A stretch of 14,177 nt of DNA from Deltaproteobacteria bacterium (lineage in GTDB: Bacteria > Desulfobacterota > Desulfobacteria > Desulfobacterales > SURF-7), in contig JAFDJC010000050.1 in NCBI GenBank assembly GCA_019307665.1, forward strand, positions 1 to 14,177. Direction: 5' to 3'. Below, piece after piece: positions 6,189 to 12,626 of this stretch. Every line of letters begins with the position of its first letter. Within the stretch, counting starts at the first letter, position 1. The position numbers and the translations under genes were made by a program. Under the pieces are notes generated by a model. It had not been told where the DNA came from. It ran no database searches and saw only the letters and a list, made by a program, of their open reading frames with translations.

Positions 6189-7222
6189 GATCTGCCTTGA
6201 AGATCACAACATGGGGGGAGTCGCACGGAAAAGGTGTGGGTGTCGTTATTGACGGCCTTCCGCCGGGAATTGCCCTTGATGAAACGGTTATCCAGTCTAT
6301 GCTGGATCGAAGACGGCCCGGCGGTTCAAGCGCCAGCACAACAAGAAAGGAACCTGACCGGGCTATCATTATGTCCGGTGTATTCGAAAATCTTACAACC
6401 GGCACACCGGTCATGATTATGATACACAACCAGGATGCTGACGCTTCTGCATACAAACCCTATGCAGATCTTTACAGGCCCGGGCACGGCGATATTACTT
6501 ATCAGGCAAAATACGGCATAAGAGACTGGCGCGGAGGCGGTCGTGCTTCAGCAAGAGAGACAGCTGCCAGAGTCGCAGCCGGCGCAGCGGCGGGAGCATT
6601 TCTTAGTAAAGAAAATATCCGCGTTACCGCCTTTACTGTTCAACTTGGCAATATAAAAGTGAATCAAATCGACCCGGATATGGCAAATAAAAACGTTTAT
6701 CTTTGTCCTGACCGGGACGCTGCCGAAAAGATTGAAAGCCTGGTTGTTGAGACAAGAAAAAAAGGAGACTCTCTGGGAGGAATCGTCGAGATAAGAGCCC
6801 ATGGTGTTCCCGCAGGACTCGGAGATCCTGTTTTTGACAAGCTGGATGCTGATCTTGCAAAGGCACTAATGAGTATCGGTGCTGTCAAAGGTGTTGAAAT
6901 CGGTGCAGGATTCAATGCTGCAAATCTTCTGGGTTCAGAAAATAATGACCCTATTATCTCCGGTGGTTTTGAAACAAACAATTCCGGCGGCATTCTGGCA
7001 GGCATATCAAACGGCGATGAACTTGTCATGAGGGTAGCAATCAAACCAATTCCTTCGATCACAAAACAGCAGAAAACAATAGACAAATCAAACAACCCGG
7101 CCACTATATCCACAAAAGGACGGCATGATATTTCGGCAATACCGCGTATAAACGTTGTCTGTGAAGCAATGGTTATAATTGTTCTGGCAGACCACCTGCT
7201 TCGTCAGAGGGCCATATCATGA
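6170..7222 (+). CDS. aroC: chorismate synthase
   Basis: This 350-residue enzyme performs the FMN-dependent 1,4-elimination of phosphate from EPSP to give chorismate. It carries the signature TTWGESHGKGVGVVIDGLPP at 13-32 with catalytic H19, then DRRRPGG (46-52), RPGHGDITY with H106, RDWRGGGRASARETAARVAAGA (118-139), FETNNSGGILAGISNG (267-282) and GRHD...PR (317-326). Length and end are normal. AAGGAG lies 5 bases before the ATG, inside the end of aroK (19-base overlap). Its stop shares ATGA with tyrA. The enzyme requires reduced FMN, and no flavin reductase is present in this window. Confidence 0.96.
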   Translation: MPGNTIGSALKITTWGESHGKGVGVVIDGLPPGIALDETVIQSMLDRRRPGGSSASTTRKEPDRAIIMSGVFENLTTGTPVMIMIHNQDADASAYKPYADLYRPGHGDITYQAKYGIRDWRGGGRASARETAARVAAGAAAGAFLSKENIRVTAFTVQLGNIKVNQIDPDMANKNVYLCPDRDAAEKIESLVVETRKKGDSLGGIVEIRAHGVPAGLGDPVFDKLDADLAKALMSIGAVKGVEIGAGFNAANLLGSENNDPIISGGFETNNSGGILAGISNGDELVMRVAIKPIPSITKQQKTIDKSNNPATISTKGRHDISAIPRINVVCEAMVIIVLADHLLRQRAIS

Positions 7223-8073
7223 CAAAGTATGCTATCGGAATCATCGGCGGAACCGGAAATATGGGGCAGTGGTTCAACTCTTTTTTTACGGAAGCCGGAC
7301 ACAAGGTGCTTATTTCAGGACGGCAAACCGCCATTACTACAGAAAATATTGCTGAAACATGTGACATAGTCATCATCAGCACGCCAACAGATGCGGCAAT
7401 CCGTATCTGTAAAATAATCGGGCCGCTGCTTTCTGAAAATCAGCTGTTAATGGACTTTTGTTCTTTAAAGGAACGGATTGTAGACAAAATGGCAGAGTCT
7501 ACCCGTGCAGCTGTTATCGGTACACACCCGATGTTCGGACCGGATACTGAGTCCATTAAGGGCCGTAACGTTGTAATCTGTCCTGTAAAAAACAGCCGCT
7601 GGATTGACTGGCTGGAGAATCTGTTGTCAAGCAAAGGAGCTGAAGTGACCCGGATGGATCCTGCAGTGCATGACCGGAATATGGCTGTGGTTCAGGGCTT
7701 GACACACCTCCTTACCATATGCATGGGGAAGACACTACAAAAACTTAACATGACACCGAATCTTGTAAACTCATGTTCAACACCCATCTTCAAGTTAAAC
7801 ATGGATCTTCTGGGCCGTCTCTTTTCACAGGATCTCGATCTATATTCAAACCTGATCGGTAAAAATGCATACATGAAAGATGCATTGGAAATTTTCAGCA
7901 ATGCACTGAATGAAGGAGAAGAATGCCTGCTTTACGGAAGTAATGGTGAAAAAAGGTCATATCTTGAAGAGATCAGGGAGTTCCTTGGTGACTTCTGTCA
8001 AACCGGGTTTATTGAAAGTAATAAAGCCCTGAACATCATTTACCCAAATAAAAAGCCTGACCCAAAGGGTTAG
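7219..8073 (+). CDS. tyrA: prephenate dehydrogenase, monofunctional TyrA
   Basis: This 284-residue enzyme oxidatively decarboxylates prephenate (or arogenate) on the tyrosine branch. The Rossmann motif GGTGNMG (10-16) resembles E. coli TyrA and archaeal forms. The end of the second strand reads SGRQ (33-36) with R35 and no acidic residue, which hints at NADP over NAD. Catalytic-type blocks follow: ISTP (53-56), DFCSLKE (79-85), GTHPMFGP with H103 (101-108), VVQGLTH (157-163) and a C-terminal helical domain. No chorismate mutase domain is fused, so prephenate must come from PheA. No ACT domain is seen. It overlaps aroC by 4 bases. Its final codons lie within the operon terminator hairpin. The choice between prephenate and arogenate as substrate cannot be settled here. 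Confidence 0.9.
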   Translation: MTKYAIGIIGGTGNMGQWFNSFFTEAGHKVLISGRQTAITTENIAETCDIVIISTPTDAAIRICKIIGPLLSENQLLMDFCSLKERIVDKMAESTRAAVIGTHPMFGPDTESIKGRNVVICPVKNSRWIDWLENLLSSKGAEVTRMDPAVHDRNMAVVQGLTHLLTICMGKTLQKLNMTPNLVNSCSTPIFKLNMDLLGRLFSQDLDLYSNLIGKNAYMKDALEIFSNALNEGEECLLYGSNGEKRSYLEEIREFLGDFCQTGFIESNKALNIIYPNKKPDPKG

Positions 8074-8082
8074 GCTTTTTAT
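8050..8082 (+). terminator. rho-independent terminator of the aromatic operon, overlapping the tyrA stop
   Basis: AAAAAGCCTGACCC (8050-8063) pairs with GGGTTAGGCTTTTT (8067-8080) through 14 pairs, one of them G-U, around an AAA loop, ending in a T-run. The tyrA stop TAG is at 8071-8073, so the hairpin encodes the last residues of TyrA. An A-run on the 5' side means it may also work for minus-strand transcripts from the ygiQ-like gene. Confidence 0.88.
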
Positions 8083-8110
8083 TAAGCATAGAGGGCATGG
8101 CTTATTTCCC

Positions 8111-8197
8111 TAATCTTAATCATAATCGTAATCTTAATCTGTCTTTAATAAAAGCTTTTGACAAAAGAGATTATGATTACGATTATGATTAAGATTA
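8111..8197. repeat. long inverted repeat built of TAATCN hexamers
   Basis: The left arm (8111-8140) is five hexamers of the form TAATCN (N = T, A, G, T, T). The right arm (8168-8197) is its reverse complement with a single mismatch over 30 bases. The 27-base loop (8141-8167) holds a smaller inverted repeat CTTTTG-A-CAAAAG at 8155-8167. It lies between the convergent tyrA and ygiQ-like genes, so it could be a bidirectional terminator/RNA stabiliser or a mobile repeat. No coding function is visible. Confidence 0.85.
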
Positions 8198-8212
8198 AGA
8201 ATTATTCAGCAT

Positions 8213-10036
8213 TTATCCCTTTTTTGTCTTCCTGCTTTTTCCTGTTTTCTTAATAAGGGTCTGTTTTTGCTTATCCCGCCTGTTGGCATCTTTTTCTACG
8301 AATATTTTTTTTCCCGTAAACGGATTAAGCCCGGTATAATACATCAGCGACGAATATGTTGAAGGCGTTGGTGTAAAAATCTGAACCTGCTCGGGATTGA
8401 TTTTGAGTTTTTTCCGGGTGAATTTTTTCAGTTTTTCCATATCAACATCTCTGCAACCAGGATGTGCTGCAATAAAATAATAGGTTAAAAACTGTTTTTT
8501 CCCTGCCTTTTTTGAATATGCGTCAAATTTTTTTTTAAAGTCTAAAAGATATCTGTTTCCAGGCTTCCCCATAAGATCAAGAACGGCATCCTCGGTGTGC
8601 TCAGGCGCTATTTTTAGCTGGCCGGACACGTGATGGTCGACAATCTGTTTTAAATATACTTCCCCGGCTTTTTGGTCAGAAAAAATAAGGTCATACCTGA
8701 TGCCGGATGCCGAAAATACATGCTTTATGCCTTTGATGCTTTTTAGTTTTTTTAAAAGAACCACAAGGGCTGAATGATTCGGCTTAAGGTTCTTGCAGAC
8801 CTTCGGATATAGGCACCTTTTATCCGGGCAGTTCCCTCTTTTCAGTTTTTTTTTGCATTCAAATCCATACATATTTGCCGTTGGTCCGCCGACATCAGTT
8901 ATCGTACCTTTAAAGTCGGGCAGTTTCGAGATAACCTCTGCCTCCTTTAATATGGATTTCTCGCTTCGCCACCGGACTGTTTGGCCCTGATGCACAGAAA
9001 TCGAGCAGAAATTGCATTCTCCATAACACCCCCGATGAATCGGGATGGAAAACCTGATCGTATCAAGTGCTTTGACATGACCCATTTTTTTATAATACGG
9101 ATGAAGGTCTCGTCCATATTTCAGATCATGAACTGCGTCAAGCGCTTTGCCGTCAAGGTATTCCGACGGAGGATTTTGTACAAGATACCGAGAATCATGT
9201 TTCTGGAATAGACCCCTTGCAGTAGTCGGGTCGTTATTTTGATAAAAAATGTCGAACATTTCAATAAATTTATCCGTGCCGGCCTTTACCTCATCATAAG
9301 AAGGCAGCTCAATATAGCCATCCTGTTTTTCCTTTGATATATAACAAAGGCCGGGTATTTTTTCCAACGGTTGATTTTCATTTAACGCTTTAGCTAAACA
9401 AGCAGCCGTTGTTTCACCCATTCCATAAACCAGAAAATCAGCCTTGGCGTCAAAAAGAACCGATTTCCTAACTGTATCAGACCAGAAGTCGTAGTGGCAG
9501 ATTCGCCTAAGGCTGGCCTCAATGCCGCCCAATACTATCGGGACAGTATTTTTAAAATATCTTCTAATCAAATTTGTATATTGGATAACCGCCCGATCAG
9601 GACGCCGGTTATTTAAACCGCCGGGTGTGTAATCATCTTTTTTTCTTCTTTTTTTTAATGCCGTATAATTTGCAACAAGAGAATCGACACACCCGCCTGA
9701 AACCCCCCAAAAAAGTTTCGGCTCACCCATTCTTTTAATATCAATGTCTGAATGAACATCCGGCTGAGCAATAACCGCAGTTTTAAAGCCTGCTTTTAAA
9801 AGGACTTTTCCGATTACCGCCACACCGATATACGGACTGTCGATATAGCTGTCTCCTGTGACCAGTATGATATCCGGTCTTTCCCATCCAAGGGCCTTTA
9901 TTTCTTTTCCTGTTGTGGGAAGGAACTGTGTATCAGCGGCAGGGTGTGAATTATTAAAAGTTACTGCTTTCATATCATCATCAATATTGACAGGTAATAC
10001 TCCGTTTTTCAATGGAATTGTTAGGTGTCTGTCCAC
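8213..10036 (-). CDS. ygiQ: YgiQ-family (UPF0313) radical SAM protein
   Basis: This 607-residue cytosolic protein of the UPF0313/YgiQ family has no established reaction. The N-terminal part has the family block DIILVTGDSYIDSP (55-68) and a fold resembling the B12-binding-type domain. A radical SAM core begins near 325 with C-Y-G-E-C-N-F-C (C337, C341, C344), which ligates the SAM-bound 4Fe-4S cluster. A second Cys set (C394, C403, C408, C414, then H421) is typical of the family. The C-terminus is Lys-rich. It is shorter than E. coli YgiQ (739). The listed start is GTG 10036-10034, and neither it nor the internal ATG at 9973-9971 (residue 22) has a good ribosome site. The family alignment begins after residue 22, so the shorter form is plausible. 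It converges on tyrA. Confidence 0.88.
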   Translation of the reverse strand: MDRHLTIPLKNGVLPVNIDDDMKAVTFNNSHPAADTQFLPTTGKEIKALGWERPDIILVTGDSYIDSPYIGVAVIGKVLLKAGFKTAVIAQPDVHSDIDIKRMGEPKLFWGVSGGCVDSLVANYTALKKRRKKDDYTPGGLNNRRPDRAVIQYTNLIRRYFKNTVPIVLGGIEASLRRICHYDFWSDTVRKSVLFDAKADFLVYGMGETTAACLAKALNENQPLEKIPGLCYISKEKQDGYIELPSYDEVKAGTDKFIEMFDIFYQNNDPTTARGLFQKHDSRYLVQNPPSEYLDGKALDAVHDLKYGRDLHPYYKKMGHVKALDTIRFSIPIHRGCYGECNFCSISVHQGQTVRWRSEKSILKEAEVISKLPDFKGTITDVGGPTANMYGFECKKKLKRGNCPDKRCLYPKVCKNLKPNHSALVVLLKKLKSIKGIKHVFSASGIRYDLIFSDQKAGEVYLKQIVDHHVSGQLKIAPEHTEDAVLDLMGKPGNRYLLDFKKKFDAYSKKAGKKQFLTYYFIAAHPGCRDVDMEKLKKFTRKKLKINPEQVQIFTPTPSTYSSLMYYTGLNPFTGKKIFVEKDANRRDKQKQTLIKKTGKSRKTKKG

Positions 10037-10040
10037 ATAA

Positions 10041-10052
10041 GGGATAATCCGC
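10041..10052. promoter_or_regulatory. candidate operator copy GGGATAATCCGC upstream of the ygiQ-like gene
   Basis: GGGATAATCCGC lies just outside the GTG start of the minus-strand gene and matches GGAATAATCCGC (10454-10465, upstream of rrf2) at 11 of 12 positions. A third variant, GAAATAATCCGG, occurs at 11986-11997 upstream of azlC. A shared regulator is possible, but the 8-base core also occurs in azlC coding DNA (11228-11235, opposite strand), so support is weak. Confidence 0.2.
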
Positions 10053-10083
10053 TTGTTTCACATATTATTTTCCTTGACCTTAC

Positions 10084-10206
10084 TATAGTTACATAATATA
10101 GAATTTATTAATATAGTTTAATTTAATATAGTCTGTTTTTATATAGTTCTTTTTTATATAGAATATTTTAATATATTTTGTATTAATATAGATTGTTTCT
10201 GTATAG
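10084..10206. repeat. 15-base periodic TATAG array
   Basis: TATAG (once TATAT) begins at 10084, 10097, 10112, 10127, 10142, 10157, 10172, 10187 and 10202. The last eight copies are exactly 15 bases apart. The spacers are almost entirely A/T and only loosely conserved, with a TTWA-like tail before each TATAG. The array fills the intergenic space between the divergent ygiQ-like and Cys-rich genes and runs into a TATAAT box. It could be a decayed minisatellite or a set of regulator-binding sites. Fifteen bases is not one helical turn, so it is not a simple phased bend. Confidence 0.8.
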
Positions 10207-10212
10207 TATAAT
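10207..10212 (+). promoter_or_regulatory. TATAAT -10 box for the Cys-rich gene
   Basis: A perfect TATAAT directly follows the last TATAG repeat unit. It would place a start near 10219, about 20 bases before ATG 10239. No clear -35 hexamer is present 17 bases upstream, where the repeat array lies, so an activator or an A/T-rich UP-like effect might be needed. Confidence 0.45.
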
Positions 10213-10238
10213 ATCACCTTCATTAAACGGAGGATACT

Positions 10239-10454
10239 ATGGAAAAGCAAGCCCAGGGAAAGATCAGCTTCGATTTTACAATCGGCAATTTACTGGAAAG
10301 TCCATGCAGAAAATGCGAAGCATCTGCAATGCTTCCTGCGTGCTCAGAAAGCTGTGATATTATTAGTAAAATACAAACAGCTCTGGCCGGCAAGGTAAGC
10401 AGCACCTTGAATTTTTCAATGTGTGAAACATACACTGTCAGTTCATTGAAATAG
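10239..10454 (+). CDS. small Cys-rich protein of unknown function
   Basis: This 71-residue protein starts with ATG after a good GGAGG site. It has C-R-K-C at 23-26, C35 and C39 (C-S-E-S-C), and one further Cys at 62. A CxxC plus CxxxC arrangement around MLPAC suggests a small zinc- or iron-sulfur-binding module. There is no signal peptide or membrane segment, so it is presumably cytosolic. I do not recognise a named family. It sits 47 bases upstream of an Rrf2 regulator, also Cys-bearing, in the same orientation, so the two may be co-transcribed and functionally linked; that is inference from position. The spurious opposite-strand frame over the same bases lacks protein-like features. Confidence 0.7.
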   Translation: MEKQAQGKISFDFTIGNLLESPCRKCEASAMLPACSESCDIISKIQTALAGKVSSTLNFSMCETYTVSSLK

Positions 10455-10465
10455 GAATAATCCGC
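10454..10465. promoter_or_regulatory. candidate operator copy GGAATAATCCGC upstream of rrf2
   Basis: This 12-mer lies between the Cys-rich gene and rrf2, starting at the last base of the former. It matches the copy at 10041-10052 at 11 of 12 positions. It might be an autoregulatory site, but it does not resemble known IscR or CymR motifs. Confidence 0.2.
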
Positions 10466-10501
10466 AACATGATTTAGCTTTCAGGTAATACGGGGGTTTT
10501 T

Positions 10502-10909
10502 ATGCAACTGTCGACCCGCAGCCGTTATGGAACACGGTTGATGGTAGACTTGGCCCAGCACTATGACCAGGGCCCGATACGCATCAACGACATAGCAAAA
10601 CGTCAGGATATCTCCGTCAAATACCTTGAACAGTTGATAATACCCTTAAAAAAGGCTGACCTCATTAAAAGTGTCCGCGGCCCCAAGGGCGGGCATCTGC
10701 TGGCAAAACCGACACAAAACATAACCGTCGGTGAAATCGTCATGCTGCTTGAAAATGAAACCAGCCTGGCCCCCTGTATCAAAAACCCGGGTGCATGCTA
10801 TATGACAGACACCTGTCTTACCCGGGATATCTGGGGCATGCTGACAGAAAAAATCTACGAAACCCTGAATTCCATCACCTTATCAGATGTGATTAAAGTT
10901 GACTGGTGA
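10502..10909 (+). CDS. Rrf2-family transcriptional regulator, IscR-like Cys cluster
   Basis: This 135-residue DNA-binding protein has an Rrf2 winged helix-turn-helix. The start MQLSTRSRYGTRLMVDLA, recognition helix ISVKYLEQLI (37-46) and wing VRGPKGGHLL (58-67) are typical. Three Cys at C92, C99 and C105 (C-x6-C-x5-C) lie where IscR/NsrR-type proteins bind an Fe-S cluster, so sensing of iron-sulfur status, redox or NO is likely but not shown. The ATG follows GGGGG at a reasonable distance. It follows the small Cys-rich gene, and its 3' end overlaps the 3' end of azlD (opposite strand) by 17 bases. I cannot assign it to IscR or CymR proper, and no isc genes are nearby. Confidence 0.9.
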   Translation: MQLSTRSRYGTRLMVDLAQHYDQGPIRINDIAKRQDISVKYLEQLIIPLKKADLIKSVRGPKGGHLLAKPTQNITVGEIVMLLENETSLAPCIKNPGACYMTDTCLTRDIWGMLTEKIYETLNSITLSDVIKVDW

Positions 10910-11213
10910 GCCAGTACAATGCCATCCCGATAACAACTGTACCGCCCAAAGATTTTGTAAAAAAGGCAAATATAAATGTTGGAATTGCAACCAGTAGTTC
11001 AGGTGTGAACAAATCAAGATAACGTGGTTCACCGGTTATCACAAGCTCCGGAATTAACAGGGCGCTTAAAATAGCAACCGGTATCATGTCAAGCCATTCA
11101 ACAAACCAGTCAGACAGTTTGCGGTCGGACAGAAAAAAAAGTGGCAGCCAGCGCGGCAGGTAAGTCACCAGTCCCATGGCAAGCAACAGGTATATATATT
11201 CTGATTTTATCAT
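10893..11213 (-). CDS. azlD: AzlD-type branched-chain amino acid export subunit
   Basis: This 106-residue membrane protein has about three to four hydrophobic segments. It carries the AzlD blocks LVTYLPRWLPL near residues 15-25 and IPVAILSALLIPEL near 44-57. AzlD is the small partner of AzlC; the pair (also BrnFE) exports branched-chain amino acids and methionine in characterised systems. The start ATG overlaps the end of azlC by 4 bases, so translation is probably coupled. Its stop lies inside the rrf2 coding region on the other strand. Length is typical. Confidence 0.9.
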   Translation of the reverse strand: MIKSEYIYLLLAMGLVTYLPRWLPLFFLSDRKLSDWFVEWLDMIPVAILSALLIPELVITGEPRYLDLFTPELLVAIPTFIFAFFTKSLGGTVVIGMALYWLTSQL

Positions 11214-11947
11214 ATCTTTTGATCATCCGGATTATTGCATGTTTTATGATTCATCCATTTCTTTACCATAAGGCCCAGTGTTGCCGACAGCATTGCCGAC
11301 AGAATAATGTAAGCATTTCCCGGTAAAAGTAATGAAAGTCCTATTGCTGACAAGCCTGATATGATTGCTGTAAAAACATAAATTGCACCATTGATCTGAA
11401 ATATGAGAAGGCAAATAAACATGGCAATCAGGGCATAATCAATACCAAATGCGCCTTCGGGAATAAACTGTCCTCCAAACCCACCGGACACTGTACTGAT
11501 GATCCATACAAAATTGGCAGTCTGATTCACGGTCAGTGTTTTAAACATATCCCAGTTCCCCTGCCTGAATTTTGCCAGATTAATCGCAAAACTTTCATCT
11601 GTAACACCATAAGCCAGGAGCCATAGCCATTTTCGTTTCCCTTTATCCGGTTTCAGATAGACTGCCAGGGATGAGCTCATTAAAAAATGCCTTAAATTTA
11701 CCATAAAAGTGGTAGCCACAATCGATGCCGTGGCGGCCCCGCCCGAAAGCATTGAAACAGCAATAAACTGGGCGCTGCCGGCAAAAACCAGTAATGACAT
11801 TAACCCGATTTCCAGTGGATTAAGTCCGGATTTCTCTGCAATCACACCAAATGCGAGGCCTATGGGAATATAACCCAGGCAGATGGGCCACGCAGTTGAT
11901 ACGCCGGTCATAATGCTACTTTGTTTAGCTGACGTCTGTTGATTCAA
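11210..11947 (-). CDS. azlC: AzlC-type branched-chain amino acid permease
   Basis: This 245-residue inner-membrane protein has about six to seven hydrophobic segments. Family blocks are LGYIPIGLAFGVIAEKSGL (24-42), SLLVFAGSAQFIAVSML (51-67) and TTFMVNLRHFLMSSSL (79-94). It is the large subunit of the AzlCD/BrnFE exporter. The start is TTG (11947-11945), with AGAGAG about 9 bases upstream; the first in-frame ATG is residue 13 and would lose little. The C-terminus is basic and hydrophilic. It is first in the azlC-azlD pair. Substrate is inferred from the family only. Confidence 0.9.
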   Translation of the reverse strand: MNQQTSAKQSSIMTGVSTAWPICLGYIPIGLAFGVIAEKSGLNPLEIGLMSLLVFAGSAQFIAVSMLSGGAATASIVATTFMVNLRHFLMSSSLAVYLKPDKGKRKWLWLLAYGVTDESFAINLAKFRQGNWDMFKTLTVNQTANFVWIISTVSGGFGGQFIPEGAFGIDYALIAMFICLLIFQINGAIYVFTAIISGLSAIGLSLLLPGNAYIILSAMLSATLGLMVKKWMNHKTCNNPDDQKI

Positions 11948-11985
11948 AATGATTTACTCTCTTTATATTATTCGCCTGTTAGCTC

Positions 11986-12014
11986 GAAATAATCCGGAAT
12001 GATTTAATTTTCAA
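11986..12014 (-). promoter_or_regulatory. possible azlCD promoter
   Basis: Read on the minus strand, TTGAAA (12014-12009) is followed after 17 bases by TATTTC (11991-11986). This would start transcription about 30 bases before the azlC TTG codon. The -10 match is poor, but the spacing is ideal. The motif AATAATCCGG overlaps the -10 on the other strand. Confidence 0.3.
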
Positions 12015-12024
12015 CTAATTATAA

Positions 12025-12201
12025 TCATGGTTTTGTAAATCGCAACCAGTCATTATTGTCTAAGCGCTCCTCAATAGCTATTCCCTTCTTCCCATACTGT
12101 TTGCTCCATATGGCTGCCAGAATAAAATCTTGATTATTAGCAGGAATTCCCTTAATTATTAAAGCCGAATCAATATGCCCTGTTAATTTGAATTTAAACA
12201 T
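12025..12201 (-). CDS. 58-residue hypothetical protein or gene remnant
   Basis: A minus-strand frame from ATG 12201-12199 to TGA 12027-12025 encodes 58 residues. The translation looks protein-like, with segments GIPANNQDFILAAIWSKQYG (18-37) and EERLDNNDWLRFTKP (44-58). The frame is open upstream to a stop at 12241-12239 without another ATG. No Shine-Dalgarno site precedes the ATG, and its 5' end abuts the ribosome site of the divergent DUF3617 gene. I recognise no family. It may be a real small gene or the 3' remnant of a longer one. It falls below a common 60-residue ORF cutoff. Confidence 0.4.
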   Translation of the reverse strand: MFKFKLTGHIDSALIIKGIPANNQDFILAAIWSKQYGKKGIAIEERLDNNDWLRFTKP

Positions 12202-12216
12202 ATCGGAGGAAAGATC

Positions 12217-12621
12217 ATGGTCAAAAAACTGCTTTTCGTCTCAGTCTTTATTTTAGCTGCTGCTTCCATCGCATTTGCAGGCCCGAATATAAAAGAGGGC
12301 AAGTGGGAGATGACGACAAAAATGGAAATGGCGGGAATGCCCATGGAAATGCCAGCGGTGACGCATACCCAGTGCCTGACAAAAAAAGATTTAGTACCGC
12401 AGAATGCTCCTGATGATCAAAAGTGTGAACCTGTGAAAACCAAAATAAACGGGAATACGGTAACCTGGACTATCAACTGCAACAGCGAGGGAGGCCCGGC
12501 TAAAGGAAGCGGCAAAATAACATACAGCGGTGACAGTTTTAAAGGCACTGTAAAAATGAAGCAGGGCGGCATGGACATGACCAGTCATATCACCGGAAAA
12601 TATATCGGGAAATGTGAATAA
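12217..12621 (+). CDS. exported DUF3617-family protein
   Basis: This 134-residue protein has a clear Sec signal peptide: KK at 3-4, a hydrophobic core LLFVSVFILAAASIAFA, and cleavage after AFA (about 21/22). No lipobox Cys is present, so it is probably soluble in the periplasm. The mature part follows the DUF3617 pattern: G-x-W-E (about residues 27-30), a Met-rich stretch MAGMPMEMPAV, and a late TITY/TVKM beta-rich region ending in G-K-Y-I-G-K-C. Four Cys (about 53, 70, 89, 133) could form two disulfides. The function of the family is unknown. GGAGGA precedes the ATG. It is followed after 5 bases by the EamA transporter, so they are co-transcribed. Confidence 0.87.
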   Translation: MVKKLLFVSVFILAAASIAFAGPNIKEGKWEMTTKMEMAGMPMEMPAVTHTQCLTKKDLVPQNAPDDQKCEPVKTKINGNTVTWTINCNSEGGPAKGSGKITYSGDSFKGTVKMKQGGMDMTSHITGKYIGKCE

Positions 12622-12626
12622 CTAAG

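Noticed and set aside
10084..10206. TATAG array as a CRISPR array or plasmid iteron origin
   Set aside because: The repeated part is only 5 bases and the spacers are AT-rich and 10 bases long; no cas or rep gene is present.
10223..10435. Minus-strand 70-residue ORF opposite the Cys-rich gene
   Set aside because: It is antisense to a gene with a good ribosome site and Cys pattern, and has no ribosome site itself.
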